DNA of 64,000 nt from CAVTYH01 sp963738835 (GCA_963738835.1 CAVTYH010000009.1:620001-684000), one strand, 5' to 3'; positions 18,802 through 29,873 are shown, numbered from the stretch's first letter. Program-made: numbers and translations. Notes: generated by a model from the sequence alone, not told the origin.

Positions 18802-20493
18802 TTACTCATCCCAAGGATTCTTCGGTCGATGCTGCGGTGGATGCAAGGCCGCGTCCAAGGCCGTGTCTTCTTCCTTGACCCGTTCGGGCACAGCAATTCG
18901 AACTTGCCGTATTTCGGGTGCAACTCGAATCAGGCACAAAACCGCCACTGCCGCCGCCACCGGCAACACGAGCCACACCAGCGTGCCGCCGCTGTAGATG
19001 GAACCGCTTGGGTCGATCGTGACGGCACAACTCCAAAACGGATCGGTCAGATGCAAGTAAGTGTAGGGACGCTGGTTGCTGTAATCGGTCATTTCACGAA
19101 TGACGCGCGGAATTCCCCAGCCGGCCATCAGCACGATCAAATTAATCAACAACGAGGTCACAACGGTCACTTGGGTAAAGTGCCGCAGCAACCGCAGCAG
19201 CAGGTGAGTGACACCCAAATAAATGACGACGTAGCCAAGCAGCAACAAGATATACTGCATGCATTCAGTGGGTGTGGGTCCACCGCGCGCCGTTGTGCTC
19301 TGCATGGTCCAGCACCACACGCCAAACAGTGTGAGCGCCGCCGTCGCCAAAAGATTACAGACCGCAAAAAAATAACCTGTGCCAGGGCCAGGATTAAACC
19401 AGCTAAACAGCAGCCGTCCAAAGTCGGATTGCGGCAGTCCACGTTTTACTCTCGGCGAAAGTTCTGGTGCTTCGCCGGTCATCATTGCGCCCATCAGGTA
19501 CCAATAAATTGCGGCAAAGGTCATGAACGAGACGCTGCTCACGGCGAGTGCTTCCGCTTGTTTAGCGATCACGCCGTACTGGATAGCGAAGTAACCGGCA
19601 CATGCGGTTAGCAACATCATTTGGACCAGCATGGTAATACGCAGCGGCGTAGACCGATTTTCCGATGGAAATGTCAACTGTGCGCCCGCCGCCAGATAAA
19701 TGAGCGCAAACATGCTGGCGAATGCGACGATTAATACACCGTTGAAATTCCAGAATCCCTGTTCTTGCACCGGCAGCCGCGTATAACGCATTAAGGCGTG
19801 ACACAGCGTCGCGGCTCCCATGAAAACGTAAAACAAACCGATCACCAACAGTACTGAAACCACAATCTGCCAATGCTTTTCCTTGGTGATCGAAGCGATA
19901 AACAGTGTCAGCAGGGAAAACCCAACCGATGCTAAAAACGTGTAATACAAAATGAAACAAATGGTCACCACATCGACGCCGCGAAGCAAATAGGTGAACG
20001 CCAGGCACGGCGCTACCGCAGAAAAGTACACAAGCATTTGCAGCACGGCGCTGCCCAGCTTGCCGCCGGCGATTTGCCGTGGCCGCAGCGTCGTGATGGC
20101 GACTAACTCGAACGTGTTATCTTCACGCTCTGCAATCAGCGAGCGGAAGGCGGAGAACGGGATGATCAACAGCAGCGGCGCGGCGAGAATCAGGTAGTAG
20201 CCGTAGAACATCTCTGGTCCGTCGAATCGAAAAGGCACGTCAGGCCCTAGCCGAGCGATGCCCACGATCGACCAGCCCCAGCACAACAACAACACGAGTG
20301 AAAATGTGAGCGCGAACTGCCGGCTTTTCAGCGCCTGTCGGCATTCTTTCACCAACAGCGGGTTGAGCCACTCCCCTGCCCTTTCGACGGCGGCTGAGAC
20401 GCGTGGCCAAAAACCCGTATCGCTGACGCGGTCCGTGACCGTCCCGGCAGCTGGTGCGGTCGATTCGATCGGGAGTGACGATTCGATGCTCAT
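18802..20493 (-). CDS. ABC transporter permease
   Basis: 563 residues with roughly a dozen hydrophobic segments. The start WLNPLLVKECRQALKSRQFAL, followed by a membrane helix and RSLIAEREDNTFELVAITTLRPRQIAGGKL, is typical of ABC-2-type permeases from planctomycetes. It begins 44 bases after the stop of the ATPase gene and must pair with it. The substrate is unknown; such systems export lipids, proteins or drugs, or act in gliding-type complexes. Confidence 0.85.
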   Translation of the reverse strand: MSIESSLPIESTAPAAGTVTDRVSDTGFWPRVSAAVERAGEWLNPLLVKECRQALKSRQFALTFSLVLLLCWGWSIVGIARLGPDVPFRFDGPEMFYGYYLILAAPLLLIIPFSAFRSLIAEREDNTFELVAITTLRPRQIAGGKLGSAVLQMLVYFSAVAPCLAFTYLLRGVDVVTICFILYYTFLASVGFSLLTLFIASITKEKHWQIVVSVLLVIGLFYVFMGAATLCHALMRYTRLPVQEQGFWNFNGVLIVAFASMFALIYLAAGAQLTFPSENRSTPLRITMLVQMMLLTACAGYFAIQYGVIAKQAEALAVSSVSFMTFAAIYWYLMGAMMTGEAPELSPRVKRGLPQSDFGRLLFSWFNPGPGTGYFFAVCNLLATAALTLFGVWCWTMQSTTARGGPTPTECMQYILLLLGYVVIYLGVTHLLLRLLRHFTQVTVVTSLLINLIVLMAGWGIPRVIREMTDYSNQRPYTYLHLTDPFWSCAVTIDPSGSIYSGGTLVWLVLPVAAAVAVLCLIRVAPEIRQVRIAVPERVKEEDTALDAALHPPQHRPKNPWDE

Positions 20494-20536
20494 TGTGCAT
20501 TTCGCGCGACCGAAGTTCGCGGCTCGATGAAATCAA

Positions 20537-21481
20537 TCATTGCACCAATCCCGCAGTGACCTGCAAAAACACATCTTCCAACGATCGCTGGTGGCTGCCA
20601 AAAGCGACGATGCGAAAACCGGCGGCGATCATCTCGCGCAGCAAATCGGCTTCCGAGTCTTCGTCTCCTTCGTGCGAAAAAGTGATCGTTTCACCGTCGA
20701 TCTTCAATTCTTGCACATCGCCTCGGGCCGTAAGCCAGGTGCCAATTAATTCAGCGCCTCCGAGCACCCGCGCCCGCACCCAGCGGTTTTGATGTTTCGG
20801 ATCGCTGCGGTGGATTTCATCCACACTGCCGACGGCCAGAATTCGTCCTTGTTCGATGATGCCCACCACATCGCACATCTCGGCCAGTTCCGTCAGAATG
20901 TGCGAGCTGACGAGCACCGTTTTCCCATCAGCTGCCAACCGGCGAATCATTTCCCGCAGTTCGATGCGAGCGCGTGGGTCCAAGCCGGCGGCCGGCTCGT
21001 CGAGCACCAGCACCGCCGGGTCGTGAATCATGGTGCGACCCAGGCACAAACGCTGTTTCATGCCCTTGGAAAGCCCGCTGACCGCTTTCTCGCGGAGGTT
21101 TTCGAGCCCTGTGAAATCCATCACGTAGGCAATCGCTCGGCGACGATCGGCGCCGCGCAAGCCATACGATCGGGCGAAAAAGTCGAGGTACTCCAGCACG
21201 TTCACGTTGGGATACGTGCCGTAGTAATCGGGCATGAACCCCAACCGGCGGCGCACTCGATCGGGATCGTCGATCACCGAGAAGCCATCGATGAACGCAT
21301 CGCCCGATTGTGGGCAATCGAGTGTCGCCAAAATCCGCATGCTGGTGGTTTTTCCGGCGCCGTTCGGGCCGATGTAACCAAACACCTGCCCGCGCTGAAC
21401 TTCAAACGATACATCGTTGACCGCTTTCGTGCGGCCAAAATACCGATGCAAGCGGCGAAGTTCGATCATGGGGTGAGACAT
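20537..21481 (-). CDS. ABC transporter ATP-binding protein
   Basis: 314 residues. Walker A GPNGAGKTT (~38-46), signature LSKGMKQRL, Walker B VLVLDEPAAGLD and the switch histidine in LVSSHILTEL are all present. The domain order and the extra C-terminal ~80 residues fit exporter-type ATPases that pair with ABC-2 permeases. It lies directly upstream of the permease and downstream of the large membrane protein, all on the minus strand. Confidence 0.95.
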   Translation of the reverse strand: MSHPMIELRRLHRYFGRTKAVNDVSFEVQRGQVFGYIGPNGAGKTTSMRILATLDCPQSGDAFIDGFSVIDDPDRVRRRLGFMPDYYGTYPNVNVLEYLDFFARSYGLRGADRRRAIAYVMDFTGLENLREKAVSGLSKGMKQRLCLGRTMIHDPAVLVLDEPAAGLDPRARIELREMIRRLAADGKTVLVSSHILTELAEMCDVVGIIEQGRILAVGSVDEIHRSDPKHQNRWVRARVLGGAELIGTWLTARGDVQELKIDGETITFSHEGDEDSEADLLREMIAAGFRIVAFGSHQRSLEDVFLQVTAGLVQ

Positions 21482-21483
21482 TG

Positions 21484-21592
21484 TCAGTTGTCAGTGGTCC
21501 GTTGTCAGTTATGGGGTGCGAATCCTGATTGGAACATCCAACAGTAGTGTCAACTAAAGTGCAACGGACAACAGGCAATTGACAACGGACCC
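21484..21592. repeat. Quasi-palindromic GTCAGTTGTC/CCGTTGTC repeat
   Basis: The gap between the membrane-protein gene and the ATPase gene is filled by TTGTCAGTTGTCAGTGGTCC on one side and CAACGGACAACAGGC, then CAATTGACAACGGACCCG, on the other, forming an imperfect inverted repeat. Related sequence recurs at 52088-52160. It resembles dispersed intergenic elements rather than a coding region. Confidence 0.6.
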
Positions 21593-21595
21593 GTT

Positions 21596-24239
21596 CTACC
21601 AACTTCCAACTACCACGTGCAAACTTGCTTCTTCGTGTGCTGAGGGCGCGCCCAGTTGCATTTCCGGCGAGTGCTCAACAATGGCAATGTAGCTACGCGG
21701 CGGCAGTTGTCCGCTAAGTAGCTCTTCTTGAATTGCCGTTAGTGAGCGCTCCAGAATGCCGGTCGATTGCATCGGCGCCGGCTCGTTGCCACCGCTGGTG
21801 CGGTAATTCCAACCGGGCCCGTACACGTTTTGGCCGTAGGATCGTTGGCCGTTCAATCCAAAAAAGCTGCGATTGTCGTGGTTGACCATCAGGTCGGGCC
21901 GCCGCGGTTGGCTTTCCGAAAGTGCCGTCACCATTGTTTTCAGCGCAATACGATCTTCATCGACCAGCGATAGAGTCGAAACCGCGCCGGTCTCTATTTG
22001 CTCGGCTGCGTAATACTTCCCATTCTCGCCAGCAACGATTAACCGTAAGATCGGTGTTGCCAAATGATTCGCGACTTTCAGCGATTGTCCATCGGCCGCC
22101 GGTTGAATTTCAAGCTTCGCAGAGGTTTTTCGGATCCGCGAGGTGATGAACTGCGTCGGCGTCCGGGAGTTAAGCCAGCCGTCGGTCAGTTTTTGCTCCA
22201 AAGGTGACTTGAAGTTGCCTCGATCGCTGGGCGTCCACTCCACGTCGCGCGTCGGCGCAGCGTCATCTGCTTTGGGAGCGAATTCTAACGGCAGCACCAT
22301 GGTGTCGTCGGCAAATGTCAGTCCTCCACCGGGTGCTAAACCAGCATAAAACGATAACCGAGCCCAGCAGGTAGCTTCTCCCGTTTGCTGATTGATTTGC
22401 GTCATGCTCCGCGATCTGACCCGTACGCTTAAACCGTCGGAGAACAGCGCGAAGGACACCAGCGCTACTGTAACGAGCAGTGCGCTGAAGGGGCACCGTG
22501 ATCACCAGCAAATTCAACTTGCCGCGCCGCTTGAGCAGCCAATAGTTGATCGGACCGATCGCCAGCACGAAGGCCGTGATGAGCACTTGAAATTGCGTGA
22601 CCGGCGCTAAGCCCACGCCGGGAATCAGGAAATTCCAAAAGTCTTCGTTCGGCCGATACATGGAAACACCGTAACGCTGGAACCACTGCCAGCGCTGCGA
22701 GCCAAGCGTGTTGTAAAGCCAGGCCCAATTGAAATTATTACCGGAAAATCCGTCATTCGAACGCAGCGCGACAATCATACCGAGCCCGGCCGATTTCGTG
22801 ACAAATGGCGCTTTGTCGGCAGCGACCAGGTCTTCCGAAGTTGAGTCCTCACTTTTATTGGGTGCCACTTGCGCAGGAGCTGCATTGGCTCCATCCGTAT
22901 CTTCCGGCGTGGCGATTGCCTGTGTCGATCCATCCGGATTCACGGTCAAACCCAGACCACCGGGTACATCGAGGGGTGCTTTGCGCAGACGCTCCAGCGG
23001 TAATTTCCAACCACGACCAGGAAGGTCGGCTGATCGATCTGCTGTCGATTCCCGCTGAGTCTTAACGCCAATCAAATTCTCGAGTTCATCAATGTCTTGC
23101 CATTTGCTTCCGACTCCATACACAACCAGGTTGCCGCCATTCAGCGTCCAATTTTGGATCGCGTGCCATTGGGCTGGGTGTTTGTCGGCCAGGGTTTTCA
23201 AATCGTTAAGAGACGACAAGACGACATCCATGCCGCTGTAATCGATCCATTGGCTCGGCAACTCGGCCATGGATGGGATATATCCGCCGACGCCCGAGGC
23301 CGGCGTGGCTCGGATGGATGTTCCAACATTCGATTGTGTTGAGCCTCCGCCGACGGAAATCGCTTCTAGCTGTCCCGTTCCAAAATTGGTCGAGGTCATA
23401 CTGCTGAGCAGCGAACCATTCGCGCCACTCAGCATCAGCACAACCGGCGAAGCACTATCGCCCTGGAATGTGCCGGTCCAACTTGTCCATCCGTTGCGCG
23501 ACGGAATCGAAAGCTCTTCCAGGTGCTGGCCGTCTTCGAAGGTGTCGAGTTCGAACATTCCCATCGGCATGAGTTGCGGCACCGATAGCGTCGCTGTGAC
23601 AGTTATACTGCCGGCGGGCATTTCGATGCTTTGCGTGACGTTGGTACTGTCGTGATTGGTAAAGCCGGCCTTCGCGCGGAATCGCACCGTAAGCACGCGG
23701 TCGGCGGTTAGCGGGCCGGTGGTTGACGTGAGCTGGATTCGAATCGGACGATAACCGAAGGAATCGATCCAAGTCGTGTCGATTGTCATCGTCAGGCCAT
23801 GTGTCGGCTGAGGGAGCTTGCTCAGCGGTCCGCCAGCGGCCGTGGGGTTTGGCAATGGCAACGTGATCGTTCCGCCAGAAGCGCCCCACGCTGTTGACGC
23901 GTGGAATCCGGAGGCGATCAAGATCAAAAGAAGCGACAGAATTTTGTCGCGTGGGCTGATGGAGCTGAGGACAGCTGCTTTCTTCGATTTATCGCGCGAC
24001 GCCAACCGACTTCGGCGGGCCTCCAATAATCCGGCGACAAACCAGGCAATTGCGAATGTCGCTGCATACACAACAAACGCGACCAACATGGAAACGAGTC
24101 CAATCAGCAAACCCGCCGCCCAAGCTTGTTCGCGCAGCGCCAACGACATGATGAACGACGCCACTGCCAGTACCGCTATCGCCGCCAACAGGCGGCGCAG
24201 CGAGAACTGTGGAATCAGCGTTCGGCGGATTTCTGCCAT
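21596..24239 (-). CDS. Large membrane protein linked to ABC exporter, one frameshift near 22490
   Basis: About 880 residues once repaired. The N-terminus has two to three membrane helices (LLAAIAVLAVASFIMSLAL, GLVSMLVAFVVYAATFAIAW). A long extracytoplasmic region follows, with GGNLVVYGVGSKWQDIDEL near residue 350. Then another membrane pair precedes the frame change: ITVPLQRTA in the first frame should read ITVPFSALLVTVALVSFALF in the second. One C too many in the CCCC run explains it. The C-terminal domain (CWARLSFYAGLAPGGGLTF onward) is beta-rich. No family recognised. Its place ahead of the ATPase and permease genes suggests an accessory part of that exporter. Confidence 0.6.
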
Positions 24240-24480
24240 AAATGCGATTGTGCCATGCGGCGTAGCAAAAGCAAAGCTTCACAATTCGCCTTGCCCGCTT
24301 GTACGCTGCTCGCCGATTTGTAGCCCCGCGTATTGAGCCTGCAACTGCCGCAGCGTACCATTCTCGACAACTTCAATTCGTCTCCGCCCCAAAAATATTG
24401 CCTGCCGCGTAGCCCCAAGATCGAACCCATTTCTGTCTGACAAAGAGACGCTCGACGGACTGGGATAGGGCTAAGGAAAT

Positions 24481-25167
24481 TTAATCGCCATCGGGCACGA
24501 GCGCCAAAAGTTCCCGCATGGCGAGTTGTTCGTTTTCTCGCCCGTCGCGCTGAAAAATGTGCTCTAAATTTCGGATGATCCGTGCCAGCCACTGTTGATG
24601 AGTGGCCGTTGCCAAATGCGCGTCATGTCGGGCAATCTTCGCGCCCGCAGCTTGTTCGATGCGATCAAAAACTTCATCGCGTGCCAGAACCCGGCCACGG
24701 TCGAACGGATCGATGATCATCCACGATCCGTCAATTTCGACCGAGGCCAAGAAATGCGCCGGAGAATTGATGCCACGGGCCTTAAGCCCCAGCCGTTGGG
24801 CAACGCACTTGTAAATCAGCGACAACGTGACCGGAATCCCTCGACGGGTTTCCAAAACGTGCGACAAGTAGCTGTTTTCAGGAACGTAGTAATTTTCCAG
24901 GTTGCCTGTAAAACCGTGCTCGTCGAACAGCACTTCGTGCAATCTTGCTACCAGTGCCTGCGGGTTGTTTGACCGGACGCGTCGGCTAACTTCAGCCGCC
25001 AACTTGTCGAGCGATTTTCCGACGGTCTCCGGCGATGCGTCGTCCAGCTCGTGCATCGAGACGGCAACGGCGGCATGCATCAAGGAATTGGTTTCTTCCA
25101 GCGTGGCTAGCTGCGCAACGAACAATTCGTAGGCAGCCGGTCGGCAATAGCGCGGCGCAGCGTGCAT
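24481..25167 (-). CDS. SirB1-family transglutaminase-like protein
   Basis: About 228 residues from the ATG at 25167 (a TTG at 25200 is also possible; neither has a clear ribosome site). The core LHEVLFDEHGFTGNLENYY, RRGIPVTLSLIYKCVAQRLG, GINSPAHFLASVE and IIDPFDRGRVL is the SirB1/YchA signature, a transglutaminase-like fold. The position usually holding the active cysteine reads I-Y-K-C-V, and the histidine and aspartate are in PAHF and IDPF. The role is unknown in most bacteria. Monocistronic by spacing. Confidence 0.8.
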   Translation of the reverse strand: MHAAPRYCRPAAYELFVAQLATLEETNSLMHAAVAVSMHELDDASPETVGKSLDKLAAEVSRRVRSNNPQALVARLHEVLFDEHGFTGNLENYYVPENSYLSHVLETRRGIPVTLSLIYKCVAQRLGLKARGINSPAHFLASVEIDGSWMIIDPFDRGRVLARDEVFDRIEQAAGAKIARHDAHLATATHQQWLARIIRNLEHIFQRDGRENEQLAMRELLALVPDGD

Positions 25168-25475
25168 GAGGAGAAGTGATTGAGCGATGGCACCAACCAA
25201 AGACTAATGCGGGTTAACGATAAGCATACCGCTGGGGCGCCGACCCAAACGCACGAGAGCTATCAAACCCGGATCGCTGCCCATTCCGACTCTGCTAATC
25301 ATGCCAAAAGAGTCGCTATTTTTCCAGGGCACCACTTCACCGCGGGGGTACGAGTTGGTCTATGAGCGCAGCAGCAACTCAGACGATGCGAGGCCGCTTT
25401 CAGCCAAGATTACCGACCGTACGTACCGGCGAATCCGGCTACAAAGTCGCCAACGTCAAACGTGGCAAAGGATTA

Positions 25476-27575
25476 TCATTTGGCCTTCCGCGCCCGTTCA
25501 ATTTCATCCACCAGCGCGTCGGCCTGGTAGACTTTGCGAAGCGCTTCCAAGATGGCGCTGGAGTGAACGCTGACGGCCCTGGCTTGTTCGTCGGTGTAGC
25601 TGAAGTCCAGCACCAGCGATTGGATGTTGCCGTCGAAAATGATGCCCACGTACTCGCCCGCTTTGTTGACCACGGGGCTGCCGCTGTTGCCGCCAATGAT
25701 GTCGGCCGTGCTGACGAAGTTGAACGGCGTATCCATGTTTAGCCGTCGCGGCGGATTTAACCAGCTATCTGGCAATTTGAACGGCGGCTTGGCGCCGTGA
25801 GCATCGGCGTGCTGGAACGCGCCGCCGATCGTGGTCCAGGGCGGAATGTCTTTGCCATCTTGCTTGTAACCCTTCACCTGGCCATACGCCAATCGCAAGG
25901 TGAAGGTGGCATCGGGATACGTGTCGGTGCCGTGAACCGCGAAGTGAGCCTTGGCGATTTTGGCATACGCTTGCTTCATCGGCTCATCGACTTTCTCTTC
26001 GTACTTCTTGCGAACCTCGCGGGCGGGCGGGTCGATCAACCGGGCCAGCAAAATCATCGGATCGTTCGAGCCTTCGATCGCCGATTTGCCCCCCTCGGCC
26101 AATTTTTTGCGAACACTAACGTCCTTCAACCGGCTGCCGCTGACAAGTTCAACGGCCCGGGCTTGCGGCGATTTGCCCTGCAACGTCTTGCGAACCCATT
26201 CGTTCTCAGCCCCGGCTAATTCCATGAACATGCTGAGCGAATCGGCCAGCTTCGCGATCTCCAAGTCTTCATAAATCGGCGCTTCGGAAAACAGTTCCTG
26301 CTCCAGCGATTCACGGGCCGATTCTCGATATTCGCGCAAACGTTCCGAATTATCCTTCTTGTCTTCATCGGCCATTCGCACCAAAGTTCGGGCAATGGCA
26401 AACAGCTCGCTGTTGAACGCAGTGTGATTCTCTAGTAGTGCCCAATCGAGATACATTTGATTCCACTGGTCGATGGCCTTGGACACGTCGTCCCAAGCAC
26501 CGGCGTAGTCTTTCAGCTCGGGATTCTTTGCCACGGCATCGCGAAGCGACTTTTCTTCTTCGCGTTTGCGTTTCATGATTTCCGGGTCTTGCAGGCCAGC
26601 CAGACCGCCGATCCGGGCCTTTCGAGTATTCTGATAGCCGAACAGTTCGTCCTTCGCTCGGCGGGCATTCTCCGAGCTTCGATCGCTATAGGTATTCAGC
26701 ATCACCTCGCGGCGGAAAATCGTGCGCAGCGACGACGGGTATTGACGATCTCGGAGAAATTCCAAGTGCCGCACGGTGTCGAGCCGATCGGTGTGGCCCG
26801 GATGACCGGCGACGAATACCAGCTCGTCTTTGCCGGCCCCCGATTTGCTCCACGGCAAATAGTGTTCCACCTTCACCGGTTTACCATCTTCGTAAATGTG
26901 GAACAGGCAAATATCTAGGTCGTATCGCGGATACTCGAAATTATCGGGATCGCCACCGAAGAACGCGATGTCTTGCTCCGGCGCGAACACCAACCGCACA
27001 TCGGTGTATTTTTTGTAGCGATAAAGATGATACGCCCCGCCGTGGTACATGGTGACCACGTCGCTGCGCAGGCCGGTTTTTTCCAGCGATTCTTTTTCGA
27101 TCGTGTTCGTCACCGCTCGGCGGGCCTTTTCGGCATCGGCCGCGGTCATGTCGGGCTTCACGGCGGCATTCACGCGCTGGGTGACATCCTCAATGCTCAT
27201 CAGCACGTTAAGTTCCAGATCAAGACATTTCAATTCCTCTTCGCGCGTTTTGGCGTAGTACCCTTTGGCCACCAAATCGCGCTCCGGCGTGCTCAACTTC
27301 TGCAACGCATCGGCGCCGACGTGATGATTGGTGATCACCAGCCCCTCGGGCGAAATAAACGCCCCACTGCCGCCGCTGTTGAACCGCACCGCCGACTGCT
27401 GCACGTTCTTCAGCCACTGGTCGCTGGGTTCAAAGCCATATTTCTCTTTCAGAATCTTCCGCGGCGGATTGTTAAACGGCCACATGCCTTCATCGGCGTG
27501 CAGCAGCGAGCAGGTAAGCGACATGGAAATCCCCAGCGTGAATGCAACGATCACAAATTGTGGTAAGCGTTTCAT
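25476..27575 (-). CDS. S46-family dipeptidyl-peptidase
   Basis: 699 residues with a signal peptide (LPQFVIVAFTLGISMSLTCSLLHADEG). It has the trypsin-like halves of S46 peptidases: the GSGAFISPEGLVITNHHVG block carries the catalytic histidine, PDNFEYPRYDLDICLF the aspartate region, and GGNSGSPVVN the serine. The helical domain lies between. S46 enzymes (DPP7/DPP11) cut dipeptides from peptide N-termini in the periplasm or outside. Residues that set acidic or hydrophobic preference cannot be judged here. The OPT oligopeptide transporter gene lies 38 bases upstream on the same strand. Confidence 0.93.
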   Translation of the reverse strand: MKRLPQFVIVAFTLGISMSLTCSLLHADEGMWPFNNPPRKILKEKYGFEPSDQWLKNVQQSAVRFNSGGSGAFISPEGLVITNHHVGADALQKLSTPERDLVAKGYYAKTREEELKCLDLELNVLMSIEDVTQRVNAAVKPDMTAADAEKARRAVTNTIEKESLEKTGLRSDVVTMYHGGAYHLYRYKKYTDVRLVFAPEQDIAFFGGDPDNFEYPRYDLDICLFHIYEDGKPVKVEHYLPWSKSGAGKDELVFVAGHPGHTDRLDTVRHLEFLRDRQYPSSLRTIFRREVMLNTYSDRSSENARRAKDELFGYQNTRKARIGGLAGLQDPEIMKRKREEEKSLRDAVAKNPELKDYAGAWDDVSKAIDQWNQMYLDWALLENHTAFNSELFAIARTLVRMADEDKKDNSERLREYRESARESLEQELFSEAPIYEDLEIAKLADSLSMFMELAGAENEWVRKTLQGKSPQARAVELVSGSRLKDVSVRKKLAEGGKSAIEGSNDPMILLARLIDPPAREVRKKYEEKVDEPMKQAYAKIAKAHFAVHGTDTYPDATFTLRLAYGQVKGYKQDGKDIPPWTTIGGAFQHADAHGAKPPFKLPDSWLNPPRRLNMDTPFNFVSTADIIGGNSGSPVVNKAGEYVGIIFDGNIQSLVLDFSYTDEQARAVSVHSSAILEALRKVYQADALVDEIERARKAK

Positions 27576-27613
27576 AGTGCCGTGTCTAAAGGTGAGTAGA
27601 TTGCGTAACGTCC

Positions 27614-29848
27614 TTAGTTTTTCCCGTTGTCGGTGCGGCGCATTCCGACGACCGCCAAAATGACGATTAACACCCCAAAAACCGCGACCGGAAACAAATT
27701 CGAGTCGGCGAATGTTCCGACTATTTTGTCTTGATAGTCTAGTTTGTTCTTCAGCCAGGGGGAGAATTCCATGAAGGCCACCGCGACTCCCGCCAGAGTG
27801 CCACCTGCGATATAGCCGCTTGAAAGTAGTGTCCCAGCACTGGTTTCCGACTCAGCCAAGTTAGCGACTTCATCCTGATTCGCCTTGATTTTTCCCCGCC
27901 GCCACCGATTTGTGAACCAAGCCAGGACCCCTCCCATAAAAATTGGGGAGGTGTACTGCATGGGAATATATACTCCCACGGCGAAGGCCAGCGACGACTC
28001 TCCGCACAGCTCGATTCCCACGGCCAGCATCACGCCAATCAGCACCAAACCCCAATTCAAGGTGCCTCCTAAAACGCCATTGATAATGATGCCCATCACT
28101 TGCGTCTTCGGGGCTGGAAACTTGAACTTTACTTCCGAGCCATCATCGCGCTTGGTAAGCCGCCCTGTAATGGCTGGATCGACAAACACGGCGGGCCTGC
28201 GGTTCGCATCGACGAAATACTTGCCGGGCAAAACGTTGGCGAATTCGCCTGCCCTGGGCCACCAGACACGATAATCTTGTCCATCGAAGGTAACGTGTTC
28301 TGTCAAAGCGTCGAATTGCTGTGGCGTCAGCACGACGCGGGGCAAATCTTTCCTGCTGTAAACCGTCCCCTGCGCGTTTAACAACAACAAAGTACCGCCA
28401 ATCACTAGTGCGGAAGTGAGCGAGCCGACGACAATGGCCCATTGTTGCCAATAAGGCGTACCACCAACAAGATAGCCGGTTTTCAAGTCTTGCGACGTCG
28501 TGCCGCCGTTCGAGGCAGCAATGCACACCACCGCGGCGACCGATAGGGCCAGCACAGCCTCAGTCGGAGATCGCATTCCCAAAGACGCAAAGATCAGGCA
28601 GGTAAGCGCCAACGTGGCCACGGTCATGCCGGAAATTGGGTTCGACGACGAGCCAATCTCGCCAGTCAACCGCGACGACACCGTGACAAACAAAAAACCA
28701 AATGTCAGCACCAACAACGCGCCCAAAATGGCTGTCCACGGTTTTACTTCTGTCATTAGAATTCCGGCGAGTACGACCAGAAGCACCAGGCTTCCCACGA
28801 CGACGGTCAAGAGCGGCATGTCGTGTTCAGTTCGCTTCTGCCGACCCATGCCGCTCTGTCCGCCTCCCAGTCCCTTGATGCCCGCTGTGGCCGAGCGGAT
28901 GATCATCGGCATCGTGCGGAACATGCTGATGATGCCGGCCGCCGTCACGCAGCCTGCACCGATGTACCGCAAGTAATTCGATTGAATGTCGCTGATTTGC
29001 ATTTCGGAAATGCGCTGCATTCCCGGTGAAATCAATCCCGGTACCGCGTCACCGAACATGGCGATGGCCGGCACGATCACCAAATTGCCGATCACCGCTC
29101 CGGCCATCATGACCGACGATGTTTTCATGCCAATGATGTAGCCGACTCCCAGCAGCTCTGGAGCCAAGTCGGTTGTAAATGCGGCCACACGGTTGAAGTG
29201 ATCTTTCAAGCTGATGCTGATTGTTTCTCGCAGAATGCCCATGCCTTCGGTGAGAAACTTATGGAGGAAAGCCAGGAAGAAACCAATAAATACCAACCGT
29301 CCGCTGGCTCCGCCTTGATCGCCGGAAATCAAAACCTGCGCGCAGGCCGTACCTTCGGGATACAGCAACTTCTTGTGCATCTTGACGATAAAAGCCCGAC
29401 GCAGCGGGATCATCATCAAAATGCCAAGTAATCCGCCGAGGATGGAAACCACCATTACTCGCCCGATCGTCATGTCGAATCCCAGTAGCATTAGTGCGGG
29501 CATCGTGACACCAACGCCGAAAGCAATCGACTCGCCCGCAGAGCCGGTCGTTTGCACGATATTGTTTTCGAGGATTGTTGCGGGACGAAATCCGAAAGCC
29601 TTTGAAAAGGCCCGAAAGAGCGTGATCGAAAGCACGGCCACCGGAATCGAAGCCGATACCGTCATTCCCACCTTCAGCACCAGGTACAACGACGAGGCGC
29701 CGAAGATGATGCCCAGCACGGCGCCCACGATAACCGCCGGCCAAGTGAATTCCGGCAATCGGGCTTCATCGGGAATGTACGGCTTGTGGGCCGGCGCTGC
29801 GGTATCGTCGGCTTTGCGTTTAACCGGTGCTTGAGGAGGCGCTGCCAT
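27614..29848 (-). CDS. OPT-family oligopeptide transporter
   Basis: 744 residues with about 14 hydrophobic segments. FTWPAVIVGAVLGIIFGASS and YLVLKVGMTVSASIPVAVLS are family hallmarks, as are the TGSAGESIAFGVGVTMPAL stretch and MQYTSPIFMGG. Bacterial OPT proteins import peptides, driven by protons. The gene comes immediately before the S46 peptidase, suggesting a peptide-scavenging unit: dipeptides released outside are taken up here. The N-terminal 30 residues are charged and cytoplasmic. Confidence 0.93.
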   Translation of the reverse strand: MAAPPQAPVKRKADDTAAPAHKPYIPDEARLPEFTWPAVIVGAVLGIIFGASSLYLVLKVGMTVSASIPVAVLSITLFRAFSKAFGFRPATILENNIVQTTGSAGESIAFGVGVTMPALMLLGFDMTIGRVMVVSILGGLLGILMMIPLRRAFIVKMHKKLLYPEGTACAQVLISGDQGGASGRLVFIGFFLAFLHKFLTEGMGILRETISISLKDHFNRVAAFTTDLAPELLGVGYIIGMKTSSVMMAGAVIGNLVIVPAIAMFGDAVPGLISPGMQRISEMQISDIQSNYLRYIGAGCVTAAGIISMFRTMPMIIRSATAGIKGLGGGQSGMGRQKRTEHDMPLLTVVVGSLVLLVVLAGILMTEVKPWTAILGALLVLTFGFLFVTVSSRLTGEIGSSSNPISGMTVATLALTCLIFASLGMRSPTEAVLALSVAAVVCIAASNGGTTSQDLKTGYLVGGTPYWQQWAIVVGSLTSALVIGGTLLLLNAQGTVYSRKDLPRVVLTPQQFDALTEHVTFDGQDYRVWWPRAGEFANVLPGKYFVDANRRPAVFVDPAITGRLTKRDDGSEVKFKFPAPKTQVMGIIINGVLGGTLNWGLVLIGVMLAVGIELCGESSLAFAVGVYIPMQYTSPIFMGGVLAWFTNRWRRGKIKANQDEVANLAESETSAGTLLSSGYIAGGTLAGVAVAFMEFSPWLKNKLDYQDKIVGTFADSNLFPVAVFGVLIVILAVVGMRRTDNGKN

Positions 29849-29873
29849 GCGGAAGAGGCTTCAGGGTTCGAGG

